64,000 nt of DNA from Leclercia sp. S52 (GTDB lineage: Bacteria > Pseudomonadota > Gammaproteobacteria > Enterobacterales > Enterobacteriaceae): assembly GCF_039727615.1 (NCBI RefSeq), contig NZ_CP152474.1:4650001-4714000 (forward strand). Reading direction: 5' to 3'. A program made the translations under genes and the position numbers. Position 1 is the stretch's first letter; every line of letters starts with the position of its first letter. Shown here in pieces: positions 51,021 through 59,884 of the stretch. Below the pieces are notes generated by a model, which saw only the letters and a list, made by a program, of their open reading frames with translations, had not been told where the DNA came from and did no database searches.

Positions 51021-51518
51021 ATGGCTATACCCGTCTATCTTTGGTTAACAGACTATGCAGGAAATCAGGTTAAAGGTTCCGTTGATATACGAGGAAGAGA
51101 AGGAAGTATCGAGATTATAGAGTTTATGCATTCTGTCGATCTTCCCACGGACAACCTTACAGGTAAAATTACTGGCAAACGTATCCATGGTGACTTTGCT
51201 TTAATCAAAGAAATAGATAGCTCATCGCCTTACCTTTATAAAGGCGTATCTGCTGGTAAAAAATTTAAGAAAGCAGAGCTTAAATTTTTTCATATAAATC
51301 ACAATGGTCAGGAAGAGGAATATTTCCGTATAACAATGGAAAATGTCAGGGTTAATGGAATAGAACCGTTAATGTTCGACATTAAAAACTCTACCTTTGA
51401 AAGGCACAATCATCTTGAAGCTTTTTATTTAGCTTACGAAATAATCACATGGCACTATCTGGATGGGAATATTATTCATACAGATAGATGGGGTGCTGAG
51501 CAGGAGGCTGTAGTATGA
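51021..51518 (+). CDS. Type VI secretion system Hcp family protein (orphan)
   Basis: 165 residues, starting MAIPVYLWLTDYAGNQVKGS after an ideal AGGAGGT at 51008-51014. The beta-barrel Hcp pattern is visible: GSIEIIEFMHSVDLP, GKRIHGDFALIKEIDSSSPYL, GKKFKKAELKFFHINHNGQEE (split at residues about 80-100) and EYFRITMENVRVNGIEP. Hcp forms the hexameric tube of the T6SS and can chaperone effectors. No other structural T6SS gene is in the window, so it must rely on a system elsewhere. It overlaps the effector gene by four bases (ATGA). The three-gene cassette is clearly AT-rich (bases 51241-51300 have 17 G/C of 60). Confidence 0.88.
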   Translation: MAIPVYLWLTDYAGNQVKGSVDIRGREGSIEIIEFMHSVDLPTDNLTGKITGKRIHGDFALIKEIDSSSPYLYKGVSAGKKFKKAELKFFHINHNGQEEEYFRITMENVRVNGIEPLMFDIKNSTFERHNHLEAFYLAYEIITWHYLDGNIIHTDRWGAEQEAVV

Positions 51519-51883
51519 CGTGGGTTTATAAAGTAAGTTCGCACTCTTTTTATCTGGATGGCACTTATCAGTTTGATGGTCTGTATGCAGGAAGGCCTGG
51601 GTTTAAAAACGACTCGGCAAATGAATGCGTAAAAAACAAAGGCCCGTTACCAAGAGGAACTTATACAATAGGGGCTGCCTTCTATCACCCTAAAACCAAA
51701 GCATGGACGATGAGATTAACACCTTATGCCGGTATCGACATGTGTGGCCGGGATAGTTTTATGATACATGGTGAAAGTTCAGCGCATCCGGGAGAAGCAT
51801 CCGATGGCTGTATCATTCTGAATTTATCCAGTCGTAAAATTATTGCCGCAAGCAGTGATAAAATATTAGTCGTGGAGGATTAA
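51515..51883 (+). CDS. L,D-transpeptidase-like T6SS effector (Tlde1/DUF2778 type)
   Basis: 122 residues, no signal peptide. The core reads GPLPRGTYTIG, then SFMIHGESSAHPGEASDGCI with His85 and Cys99, the pairing of L,D-transpeptidase-fold enzymes. Family knowledge: Tlde1 effectors are delivered by T6SS to the periplasm of target cells, where they cut the acceptor stem or exchange D-amino acids on peptidoglycan. Position directly after hcp and directly before a secreted protein fits effector and immunity. The identification rests on the motif and layout, not on a database match. Confidence 0.82.
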   Translation: MTWVYKVSSHSFYLDGTYQFDGLYAGRPGFKNDSANECVKNKGPLPRGTYTIGAAFYHPKTKAWTMRLTPYAGIDMCGRDSFMIHGESSAHPGEASDGCIILNLSSRKIIAASSDKILVVED

Positions 51884-52327
51884 ATGTTTAGAAAAAAACT
51901 CCTCTGGATATTTTTAATGGTTCCGTTACTCTCAGAAGCACAGAACAAGGGGTGTGCTATTGTCGGCGCCTCAATGGAAACCACTTTATTTGATACTATC
52001 TCACGAGATTTGCAGATCGATACATCGACTATTCTGAGAAACAAAACGATTGTTAACGTTATCGACACCTCTCCCGTATCAAAACTGTACGCAAGATCGT
52101 TAGCTAAAATCGATTACGAAAGCGCGATGGCACAGGGTAAAGCGACAATACCTGAAAGTGCTTACTTTGAAAGCTATTATGAAAATTATACGCAATCGCT
52201 AACAGCGAAATATATTTATATTAATAATGAAATGAAGAAAGATATATTTATTGCCTCCAGCCTTATGAACAAAGATGAATGCTCTGTCAGGTTTAATGGT
52301 TATATTACGCTTTCAAGGGAATTTTAA
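51884..52327 (+). CDS. Probable periplasmic immunity protein to the Tlde1-like effector
   Basis: 147 residues, ATG immediately after the effector stop (TAAATG). A signal peptide is clear (KKLLWIFLMVPLLSEAQ, cleavage near residue 19). The mature part has two Cys (in NKGCAIVG and KDECSVRF), which may form a disulfide. It is of the kind often annotated as Shiga toxin A subunit-like in Salmonella Tlde1 loci, where it is Tldi1. Export to the periplasm is what a cell needs to resist a peptidoglycan-targeting effector. The function is inferred from position and signal peptide. Confidence 0.75.
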   Translation: MFRKKLLWIFLMVPLLSEAQNKGCAIVGASMETTLFDTISRDLQIDTSTILRNKTIVNVIDTSPVSKLYARSLAKIDYESAMAQGKATIPESAYFESYYENYTQSLTAKYIYINNEMKKDIFIASSLMNKDECSVRFNGYITLSREF

Positions 52328-52346
52328 TTTCTCAGGAAGACTTAAC

Positions 52347-52379
52347 GTAGGCCGGGCAAGCGTCAGCGCCGCCCGGCAA
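52347..52379. repeat. REP-like palindrome
   Basis: GTAGGCCGGGCAAGCG, TCA, GCGCCGCCCGGCA, between the immunity gene and metE, at the right edge of the AT-rich cassette. It pairs with the REP at 50818-50852 as the cassette's outer boundary. Confidence 0.7.
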
Positions 52380-52393
52380 TCCTGCCGCCGGGG

Positions 52394-54655
52394 TTAACCC
52401 TGACGCAAATTCTGCGCAGCCTTCACCATGTTCGCCAGCGCGGCGCGGGTTTCCGGCCAGCCGCGGGTTTTGAGACCGCAGTCGGGGTTCACCCACAGGC
52501 GCTCTGCCGGGATACGCTGGGCCGCTTTCTGCAGCAGGGCTTCGATCCACTCCACGCTCGGCACGTTCGGGGAGTGAATGTCGTATACGCCCGGCCCGAT
52601 TTCGTTCGGGTAGTCGAACTCTTCGAACGACTCCAGCAGCTCCATGTCGGAACGGGACGTCTCGATGGTGATCACGTCGGCATCCAGCGCGGCAATGGAA
52701 TCCATGATGTCGTTAAATTCGCAGTAACACATGTGGGTGTGGATCTGGGTATCATCCTTCGCCACGGCGGCGTTAATGCGGAAGGCTTCCACGCCCCAGG
52801 CCAGGTACGCCTCCCAGTCGCTGCGACGCAGCGGCAGACCTTCGCGCAGCGCCGGTTCGTCGATCTGGATGATGCCGATGCCCGCCGCTTCCAGATCTGC
52901 CACTTCATCCCGTAGCGCCAGGGCAATCTGTTTCGCGATGGTTTCACGCGTCACGTCTTCACGCGGGAAGGACCAGCAGAGGATGGTCACCGGACCGGTC
53001 AGCATGCCTTTTACCGGCTTGTCGGTCAGGGACTGGGCGTACTTCGCCCACTCCACGGTGATCGCTTCCGGACGGCTGACGTGGCCGATCACCACCGGCG
53101 GCTTCACGCAGCGGGAGCCGTAGCTCTGCACCCAGCCGTTCTGGGTAAACACGAACCCGTCGAGGTGTTCACCGAAGTACTCCACCATGTCGTTACGCTC
53201 GGCTTCACCGTGCACCAGCACGTCGAGACCTAAACTCTCCTGCTCCACAATCGCCTGTTTGATGTGTTCGGCGATGCCGGTGCGGTAGTTATTGGCATCC
53301 AGATTGCCCTTTTTGAAGTCCAGACGCAGGCCGCGGATCTCGGTGGTCTGCGGGAAAGACCCAATGGTGGTGGTCGGCCAGGCCGGCAGGTTGAAACGGG
53401 CACGCTGGGCTTCGGCACGCACCTCATAGGCGCTCTGACGCTGGCTGTCCCGGGCAGTGATGGCCGCCAGACGTTTTTCCACGGCCGGGTTGTGCACGCG
53501 GGTTGAGTGACGACGGGCCTGAATCGGGGCGCTCCATTCGGTAATCGCCGCCGTGTCGCCCGTATTCAGCGCATCGCGCAGCAGGGCCAGCTCTTCACAT
53601 TTTTGCAGGGCGAAGGCGAACCAGCTCTTCACTTCCGCATCCAGTCGGGTTTCCACGTTCAGGTCGATTGGGCTGTGCAGCAGGGAGCAGGACGAGGCCA
53701 CCCACAGCTCGCGTTTTCCGACAATGTCTTTGATCTGCGCATATTTCTCAGTGAGATCGGCGCGCCAGACGTTACGCCCGTTCACCAGCCCGGCAGAGAG
53801 CAGCCAGTCGGACGGCAGGCGTTTGTGCAGCTCAGCAACGTCATCTTTACCGTGAACCAGGTCCACGTGCAGGCCCTGTACCGGCAGCGCGGTGATGGTG
53901 TCGAGGTTTGGGGTCACCCCTTCGAAATAGGTGGTCAGCAGCAGCTTCACCTGGCCCGCGAGGGCGTCATACGCCGGTTTGAAAGCATCCAGCCACGCCT
54001 GCGGCAGCTCCAGCACCAGCGCCGGTTCGTCGATCTGCACCCACTCAACGCCGCGTTTTGCCAGCTCGCCCAGCACCTGCTGGTACACCGGCAGAATATC
54101 GTTGAGCAGGCTCAGGCGGTCAAATTGCTCGCCCTTCACTTTGCCCAGCCACAGATATGTCACCGGGCCCAGCAGGACAGGTTTGATCTTGTGGCCCAGC
54201 GCCTGCGCTTCGTCCACCTCATCCAGCAGCTGGGTCCAGGTCAGTTTGAACTGCTGGCCCTTCACGAACTCCGGCACCATGTAGTGGTAGTTAGTGTTAA
54301 ACCATTTGGTCATCTCTGCCGCCGCCGCGGGCTCGCCGGTGGGTGCGCGGCCACGGCCAATGCGAAACAGGGTGTCGATATCCACCGATCCATCGCTGTT
54401 CTGATGACGAGCCGGCACGTTGCCAAGCAGCAGGCTGGTGGTCAGAACATGGTCGTACCAGGCGAAATCGCCCACCGGGAGCAGATCCACGCCCGCCTGT
54501 TTCTGCTGCTCCCAGTGACGGGCGCGCAGCTCGCGACCCACCGCCAGCAGTTCGTCACGCGTTGCGTTGCCTGCCCAGTAGCTCTCTTGTGCTTTTTTCA
54601 GTTCGCGGCGAAGGCCGACGCGCGGGAAACCGAGGGTGTGGTTGCGAATTGTCAT
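52394..54655 (-). CDS. metE: Cobalamin-independent methionine synthase MetE
   Basis: 753 residues, the E. coli length. It transfers methyl from 5-methyl-tetrahydropteroyltriglutamate to homocysteine. The duplicated barrel is seen as [15 protein letters not shown] at the N-terminus and [13 protein letters not shown] in the second half. The zinc site [11 protein letters not shown] (His and Cys) and [13 protein letters not shown] (Cys) are present. It is divergent from its activator metR; MetJ boxes and a MetR-like site lie between. Confidence 0.98.
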   Translation of the reverse strand: MTIRNHTLGFPRVGLRRELKKAQESYWAGNATRDELLAVGRELRARHWEQQKQAGVDLLPVGDFAWYDHVLTTSLLLGNVPARHQNSDGSVDIDTLFRIGRGRAPTGEPAAAAEMTKWFNTNYHYMVPEFVKGQQFKLTWTQLLDEVDEAQALGHKIKPVLLGPVTYLWLGKVKGEQFDRLSLLNDILPVYQQVLGELAKRGVEWVQIDEPALVLELPQAWLDAFKPAYDALAGQVKLLLTTYFEGVTPNLDTITALPVQGLHVDLVHGKDDVAELHKRLPSDWLLSAGLVNGRNVWRADLTEKYAQIKDIVGKRELWVASSCSLLHSPIDLNVETRLDAEVKSWFAFALQKCEELALLRDALNTGDTAAITEWSAPIQARRHSTRVHNPAVEKRLAAITARDSQRQSAYEVRAEAQRARFNLPAWPTTTIGSFPQTTEIRGLRLDFKKGNLDANNYRTGIAEHIKQAIVEQESLGLDVLVHGEAERNDMVEYFGEHLDGFVFTQNGWVQSYGSRCVKPPVVIGHVSRPEAITVEWAKYAQSLTDKPVKGMLTGPVTILCWSFPREDVTRETIAKQIALALRDEVADLEAAGIGIIQIDEPALREGLPLRRSDWEAYLAWGVEAFRINAAVAKDDTQIHTHMCYCEFNDIMDSIAALDADVITIETSRSDMELLESFEEFDYPNEIGPGVYDIHSPNVPSVEWIEALLQKAAQRIPAERLWVNPDCGLKTRGWPETRAALANMVKAAQNLRQG

Positions 54656-54685
54656 GGTATGCCCCTTATGGAATTTTCAGGATTT

Positions 54686-54709
54686 AGCCGTCCAGATGTT
54701 TACACATCT
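54686..54709. promoter_or_regulatory. Three tandem MetJ boxes
   Basis: AGCCGTCC, AGATGTTT and ACACATCT are adjacent eight-base units resembling AGACGTCT, in the metE-metR gap, as in E. coli. MetJ with S-adenosylmethionine would repress both promoters. Confidence 0.75.
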
Positions 54710-54760
54710 ATAATTCGCAAGTACTGTATATTCCTCAAGCGCAATATGTTCATGGCGAAG

Positions 54761-54773
54761 TGAAGGACTTTCA
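54761..54773. promoter_or_regulatory. MetR-like site
   Basis: TGAAGGACTTTCA fits the MetR dyad TGAA-N5-TTCA exactly, but it overlaps the ribosome binding site and first base of metR, so binding here is uncertain. Confidence 0.35.
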
Positions 54774-55726
54774 TGATCGAGATAAAACACCTGAAAACGC
54801 TACAAGCGTTGCGGAACTGCGGTTCTCTCGCGGCGGCGGCGGCCACGCTGCACCAGACGCAATCCGCCCTTTCTCACCAGTTCAGCGATCTGGAACAACG
54901 CCTTGGCTTCCGTCTGTTTGTGCGTAAAAGTCAGCCGCTACGCTTTACGCCGCAGGGGGAAATCCTGCTGCAGCTGGCCAATCAGGTGCTGCCGCAGATC
55001 GCCAGCGCGCTGCAGGCCTGCCATGAGCCGCAGCAGAGCAAACTGCGTATCGCTATTGAGTGCCACAGCTGTATTCAGTGGCTGACCCCCGCGCTTGAGA
55101 ACTTCCGCCAGAAGTGGCCGCAGGTGGAGATGGACTTTAACTCCGGTGTGACCTTTGATCCGCAGCCGTCCCTGGTGCAGGGCGAGCTGGATCTGGTGAT
55201 GACCTCGGACATTCTGCCTCGCAGCGGGCTGCACTATTCGCCGATGTTTGATTTCGAAGTGCGCCTGGTGCTGGCCCCGGATCATCCGCTGGCCGCGAAA
55301 ACGCGCATCACGCCGGAAGATCTGGCGACGGAAACGCTGCTGATCTACCCGGTCCAGCGCAGTCGTCTGGATATCTGGCGTCACTTCCTGCAGCCGGCAG
55401 GCATCAACCCGCAGCTGAAAAGCGTGGATAACACCCTGCTGTTGATTCAGATGGTGGCGGCCAGAATGGGCATTGCGGCGCTGCCGCACTGGGTGGTGGA
55501 GAGTTTTGAACGCCAGGGTCTGGTGGTGACCAAGACCCTGGGCGAGGGGTTGTGGAGCCGGCTGTACTCTGCTGTACGCGATGGCGAGCAGCGTCAACCG
55601 GTGACCGAGGCCTTTATTCGCTCAGCGCGGAATCACGCTTGCGACCATCTGCCGTTTGTCCGGAGCGCGGAGCGACCCAACGGCGATGTACCCACAGTGA
55701 AGCCAGGATCACCGTCCCCCCAATGA
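54773..55726 (+). CDS. metR: LysR family activator of methionine genes MetR
   Basis: 317 residues, E. coli length. The N-terminal helix-turn-helix reads [20 protein letters not shown]; the effector domain binds homocysteine and includes [17 protein letters not shown]. It activates metE and other met genes. Its last 113 bases overlap the 3' end of yigM on the opposite strand, as in E. coli. Confidence 0.97.
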   Translation: MIEIKHLKTLQALRNCGSLAAAAATLHQTQSALSHQFSDLEQRLGFRLFVRKSQPLRFTPQGEILLQLANQVLPQIASALQACHEPQQSKLRIAIECHSCIQWLTPALENFRQKWPQVEMDFNSGVTFDPQPSLVQGELDLVMTSDILPRSGLHYSPMFDFEVRLVLAPDHPLAAKTRITPEDLATETLLIYPVQRSRLDIWRHFLQPAGINPQLKSVDNTLLLIQMVAARMGIAALPHWVVESFERQGLVVTKTLGEGLWSRLYSAVRDGEQRQPVTEAFIRSARNHACDHLPFVRSAERPNGDVPTVKPGSPSPQ

Positions 55727-56513
55727 TGAAGCTCGGCCAGTGCGGTTGTTCCTGCCAGATGGCGAGATTCACCAGCAGGCCCGCAGGGACATGGACGTTG
55801 TTCATGATCCCCAGCGTTCCGGCGTCCACCTGCGTGGCGCCGTAGTTCCACATGAAGTAACCCAGCCCGGATGCCACGACCCCCAGCCAGATCAGCACGC
55901 TCCACTGCAGCGTGGTGGTCGGCAGCCTCTGCGGATTCCCCAGCATGAACCACGCTACCACCGCCACGATCGCTGCCCCCATGTAGAACCAGGCAAAGGC
56001 GTTGTGCTGCGGCATCGGGCGGGTTTCCATCAGGCGCTTATAGCCCACCATGCCGATCGCAAAGCTGATGTTGGCGAGCTGGACAAACATCAGCCCGGTC
56101 CAGAAGTGATCGCTCACTTTGTCGTAGCGAATGATCGCCGCGCCCACCACCGCCAGCGCAGCGCTCAGCAGGTAGCCCCAGCGCAAACGGCGTTTACTCA
56201 GCAGATCGTAAATCAGGGTGATATAGAGCGGCGTCAGCACCGTAAACAGCAGGAACTCCGAGACCGACAGGTAGACGTAAGCCCGGAAGCTGAACAGGTA
56301 CATGATGCCAAGCTGCATCGCGCCCACCAGCATATAGAGCAGAATGGTTTTCAGCGTTTGCCCGCGCGTACGCAGGAACGGCAGGAACACCAGCGCCGCC
56401 AGCCCGACGCGCATCAGCACGGAGAAGTAGCTGTCGACGTGTCCGGCAAGGTATTCACCGATCAGGCTAAAGGAGAAGGCCCACAGGATAGTGGTGATGA
56501 TGAGTAGCGCCAC
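55614..56513 (-). CDS. yigM: EamA family transporter YigM (biotin transporter BioP)
   Basis: 299 residues with ten predicted membrane helices in two EamA halves ([20 protein letters not shown] start; [18 protein letters not shown] in the second half). The E. coli protein is a biotin importer. A six-G run at the 3' end (bases 55717-55722) is intact, in contrast with the broken runs of the left part. Confidence 0.92.
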   Translation of the reverse strand: MALLIITTILWAFSFSLIGEYLAGHVDSYFSVLMRVGLAALVFLPFLRTRGQTLKTILLYMLVGAMQLGIMYLFSFRAYVYLSVSEFLLFTVLTPLYITLIYDLLSKRRLRWGYLLSAALAVVGAAIIRYDKVSDHFWTGLMFVQLANISFAIGMVGYKRLMETRPMPQHNAFAWFYMGAAIVAVVAWFMLGNPQRLPTTTLQWSVLIWLGVVASGLGYFMWNYGATQVDAGTLGIMNNVHVPAGLLVNLAIWQEQPHWPSFIIGGTVILASLWVHRRWVAPRSGQTADGRKRDSALSE

Positions 56514-56595
56514 AATGCTTGTCTCTTTGAAAGATGGACAGGCATTGTAGCGAACTACTGGGTTGACAACTGAACGTTAAATAACCAAATGAAGA

Positions 56596-57396
56596 TTATT
56601 CAAGGAACAGCTTACGCAGGTATTTTGGCACCGCGTTATCACCGTTAGTGCCGATCACTTCCAGCTCCGGGTGCAGGTCTTTCAAGCGCTGGTGGGCGTT
56701 TTCCATGATGCAGCCTTTACCCGCCATGGAGAGCATTTCGGCGTCGTTCATGCCGTCGCCAAAGGCGATGCAGTCCTGCAGGTTAAAGCCCAGACGTTTG
56801 GCCACCGCTTCCAGGGCATGGCCCTTGGAGACGCCGCCCGCCATCACTTCCAGACAGGTAAGCGTGGAGAAGCTGACGTTAACCCGGTCGCCCCAGCGAG
56901 CATTGATCGCCTGCTCCAGCGGCAGCAGCGCTTCGTGGCTGTCGGTGGTGAAGAACACCTTGCTGATGCCTTCCGGCTCCAGCAGACCCGGTTCATACAG
57001 GGAGTAGTTAAAGACCGCCTCTTTGAAGAAACGCATCTCGTCCGGGCGGTGACGGTTCATAAACCATTCGTCATCGCGATAGACGTTGGTAATGATATCG
57101 GGGTTGTTATGCACGATACCGAACAGATCGGTGGCGATGTCGCGATCGAGATTGTGGGTGAAGATCAGATTCCCGTCCAGATCGTGCACGCGGGCACCGT
57201 TGGAGGTAATCATGTAGGATTTGATCTCCAGATTATCGCGGATCTGCCCCACATCAACGTGGTGGCGGCCGGTGGCGAAGACAAAATTCACGCCACGGGC
57301 AGTCAGGAGTTTTAAGGTCTCTTTCGCGTAAGGCGATAAAGTGTGGTCGGGAGAGAGCAGCGTGCCATCTAAATCAGACGCGACAACCTGGTACAT
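56596..57396 (-). CDS. yigL: HAD-family sugar/pyridoxal phosphatase YigL
   Basis: 266 residues from the ATG at 57396 (MYQVVASDLDGTLLSP), E. coli length. Cof-type (IIB) HAD: motif I DLDGTLL, motif II TSNGA, and motif IV IAFGDGMNDAEML. It dephosphorylates sugar phosphates and pyridoxal phosphate in E. coli, and there its mRNA is stabilised by SgrS as part of the glucose-phosphate stress response. It follows pldB with a 25-base gap. Confidence 0.95.
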   Translation of the reverse strand: MYQVVASDLDGTLLSPDHTLSPYAKETLKLLTARGVNFVFATGRHHVDVGQIRDNLEIKSYMITSNGARVHDLDGNLIFTHNLDRDIATDLFGIVHNNPDIITNVYRDDEWFMNRHRPDEMRFFKEAVFNYSLYEPGLLEPEGISKVFFTTDSHEALLPLEQAINARWGDRVNVSFSTLTCLEVMAGGVSKGHALEAVAKRLGFNLQDCIAFGDGMNDAEMLSMAGKGCIMENAHQRLKDLHPELEVIGTNGDNAVPKYLRKLFLE

Positions 57397-57421
57397 AGAA
57401 AAATTTAACCTCTGGTGAATA

Positions 57422-58417
57422 TCAGTTATGCCTGCCGAAAAAGTCGACGATGGCGTTGAGTGCGACTGAGCGCATGGCGTCCTTTTCGAAAAGGATCTCA
57501 TGGTACGCGCCGTTTATGACCAGCGGTTTACCCCCTTCGCAGGGGTGACCGGCTGCGGCTCGCCGTTCACAAAAGCGGTCGTGCATGCGGTTATCCACTA
57601 CCCGCTCCTCTTCTGCCTGAAGGATAAGCGTGGGAGTACCGTCCTGACCGGCGCCCGCCAGGGCCTCTTCACCTGCCAGTATGCCTTCACGCACCCAATG
57701 GTAGGTTGGCCCGCCGACGCGTAAACGCGGTTCATCGGCATAAAAGCGCAAATTACGGCGATAACGCTGCCGGCTGTGGGTTAACACGTTAATGGCAAAC
57801 GGCAGCGCGCGCCAGCGCCCGGTGCCGATGGCATAGCCTTCACGAATGCGCTGATGGCCCTCAGCCCAGTCGAGAATATGGCGTACCATCCAGTCCGGGA
57901 AGCGCATGACGATGCCAAACATCGGGGCGCTCAGGGCAATGGCATCACACTGGTGCTGCGGGTGGCGCTGTAAAAACAGCGTGGCGATTGCGCCGCCCAT
58001 TGAGTGCGCCAGGATAAAGCGTTTTCGCCACCGGCCGGGCTGTACTTCCTGTTCCCAGAAGGCGGAAAAATCATCGACGTAATCGCTGAACTGACTCACA
58101 TGGCCGCGGTGCGTGTCGGACAACATGCGTCCGGAACGCCCCTGACCACGATGGTCAATAATCAGCACGTCATAGCCCAGCCGGAAGAGATCGTATGCCA
58201 GCTCGGCATACTTAACGTAGCTTTCGATCCGGCCAGGGCAGATCGCTATCACCGAATCATGCGTTTCGGCCTGAAAACGAACAAAGCGCACAGGAACATC
58301 ATCGACGCCTGTGAACCCGCCTTCCTCGCGCTGGCGCCAGAAATCGGTCAACGGCCCCATAGAGAAAGCAGCAAAAGCCTTTTCTCGCGTTTCCCAGTCC
58401 TTATTCTGCTGAAACAT
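57422..58417 (-). CDS. pldB: Lysophospholipase L2 PldB
   Basis: 331 residues from the ATG at 58417 (MFQQNKDWETREKAF). Alpha/beta hydrolase: LIIDHRGQGRSGRM oxyanion block, nucleophile elbow LAHSMGGAIA, and late His in NGAYHEILFEKD. It removes the remaining acyl chain from lysophospholipids at the inner membrane. It is upstream of yigL in one unit. Confidence 0.95.
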   Translation of the reverse strand: MFQQNKDWETREKAFAAFSMGPLTDFWRQREEGGFTGVDDVPVRFVRFQAETHDSVIAICPGRIESYVKYAELAYDLFRLGYDVLIIDHRGQGRSGRMLSDTHRGHVSQFSDYVDDFSAFWEQEVQPGRWRKRFILAHSMGGAIATLFLQRHPQHQCDAIALSAPMFGIVMRFPDWMVRHILDWAEGHQRIREGYAIGTGRWRALPFAINVLTHSRQRYRRNLRFYADEPRLRVGGPTYHWVREGILAGEEALAGAGQDGTPTLILQAEEERVVDNRMHDRFCERRAAAGHPCEGGKPLVINGAYHEILFEKDAMRSVALNAIVDFFGRHN

Positions 58418-58526
58418 CGGGTTTACACCCCTGTAAGCCAAGGAATATCGTTTTTTCGTGACGGGTCGTAAAATGACGCAACATTAGCGTATTGTGGCAT
58501 AAAAATAGACGATTCGGGAGCTTCAA

Positions 58527-59147
58527 ATGACCTTCGAGTGGTGGTTCGCTTACCTGCTGACATCCATCATCCTCAGCCTTTCGCCGGGTTCCGGGGCCAT
58601 CAATACCATGACCACCGCCATGAACCATGGCTATCGCGGTGCGGCGGCATCCATTGCCGGGTTACAGACCGGGCTGGGTATTCACATCGTGCTGGTTGGC
58701 GTGGGGCTCGGCACGCTCTTCTCCCGCTCGGTGCTGGCCTTTGAAGTGCTGAAGTGGGCCGGTGCGGCCTACCTTATCTGGCTGGGCATTCAGCAGTGGC
58801 GCGCCGCGGGTGCCATCGACCTGAACACCCTGGCTCAGACGCAAAGCCGGGGCCGCCTGTTTAAGCGCGCGGTGTTTGTGAACCTGACCAACCCGAAAAG
58901 CATCGTCTTTCTGGCGGCCCTGTTCCCGCAGTTTATCGTCCCGCATCAGCCCCAGATCATGCAGTACGTGGTGCTCGGTGTGACCACCATTGTGGTCGAT
59001 ATTATTGTGATGATTGGCTATGCGACGCTGGCCACGCGGATTGCGACATGGATTAAAGGGCCTCGTCAGATGAAGGCCCTGAATAAAGTGTTCGGTTCGC
59101 TGTTTATGCTAGTGGGTGCGCTGCTGGCGTCAGCACGGCACGCTTAA
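58527..59147 (+). CDS. rhtB: Homoserine/homoserine lactone efflux protein RhtB
   Basis: 206 residues, LysE/RhtB family with about six membrane segments. It begins [21 protein letters not shown], with the [17 protein letters not shown] motif and [16 protein letters not shown]. It exports homoserine and related compounds. It stands between pldB and rhtC; rhtC is convergent. Confidence 0.95.
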   Translation: MTFEWWFAYLLTSIILSLSPGSGAINTMTTAMNHGYRGAAASIAGLQTGLGIHIVLVGVGLGTLFSRSVLAFEVLKWAGAAYLIWLGIQQWRAAGAIDLNTLAQTQSRGRLFKRAVFVNLTNPKSIVFLAALFPQFIVPHQPQIMQYVVLGVTTIVVDIIVMIGYATLATRIATWIKGPRQMKALNKVFGSLFMLVGALLASARHA

Positions 59148-59152
59148 TCACA

Positions 59153-59184
59153 TTGCCGGATGGCGCTACGCTTATCCGGCCTAC
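59153..59184. repeat. REP palindrome
   Basis: TTGCCGGATGGCGCTACGC and TTATCCGGCCTACG, the classical enterobacterial REP sequence, between the convergent genes rhtB and rhtC. Confidence 0.85.
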
Positions 59185-59201
59185 GATTAGCCTTCCCCTC
59201 T

Positions 59202-59822
59202 TTATCGGGACAGGATCAGGTGAATGCCGAAGCCGGTGAATAACGCGCCGGCAACGCCGTCAATCCACTTCGCCAGACGCTGATACCCGCGACGCATCGA
59301 CGGCAACGCAAACAGGCTCGCTACCACCGTGAACCAGGCGAAGGTTTCCAGCACGATCAGCAGGAAAATGCCCCAGCGCGCGCCGGCCCCGACGTCTTCA
59401 CCCACGAACAGTGAAAATACCGAGCCGAAATAGATAATCGCTTTTGGATTGGCGAGGTTGGTCAGCAGCCCTTTCACAAAGCTACGCCCGCTGGCCGCCA
59501 GCTCCATTTTTGGCTCAGGCGCCGCGCGGTCCTCTTTCCTGAACGCCCCACGCAGCATCTGATAGCCCATCCAGCACAGATACAGACCGCCGCCGACCAT
59601 AATGATGTTGTGCAGCCACGCCATTTTTTCGAGGATCAGGTTCAGGCCCAGCAACGCCACGGCAGCCCAGACCATGACGCCAAGGGTAATGCCCAGCACG
59701 CCCATCATCGCCTCTTTGCGGGAGCGGCTCACCGCCGTCTGGGAGACGAAGAAAAAGTCAGGGCCAGGGCTCATGAGCGCCACAATATGCACCAGCGCCA
59801 CGGTCAGAAACAGGGTTAACAT
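59202..59822 (-). CDS. rhtC: Threonine efflux protein RhtC
   Basis: 206 residues, LysE/RhtB family. MLTLFLTVALVHIVALMSPG, then SPGPDFFFVSQTAVSRSRKEA and LLTNLANPKAIIYFGSVFSLF are the family blocks. It exports threonine. It follows recQ on the same strand at 63 bases. Confidence 0.95.
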   Translation of the reverse strand: MLTLFLTVALVHIVALMSPGPDFFFVSQTAVSRSRKEAMMGVLGITLGVMVWAAVALLGLNLILEKMAWLHNIIMVGGGLYLCWMGYQMLRGAFRKEDRAAPEPKMELAASGRSFVKGLLTNLANPKAIIYFGSVFSLFVGEDVGAGARWGIFLLIVLETFAWFTVVASLFALPSMRRGYQRLAKWIDGVAGALFTGFGIHLILSR

Positions 59823-59884
59823 ATTTAACTCGCGGGGAAATAGTTCAGGGAGTCATCATCCTGGCACTTTTTTTGCCGGGCTGA

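Noticed and set aside
53507..54763. 418-residue frame antisense to metE
   Set aside because: It overlaps metE over nearly its full length and shows no recognisable domain.
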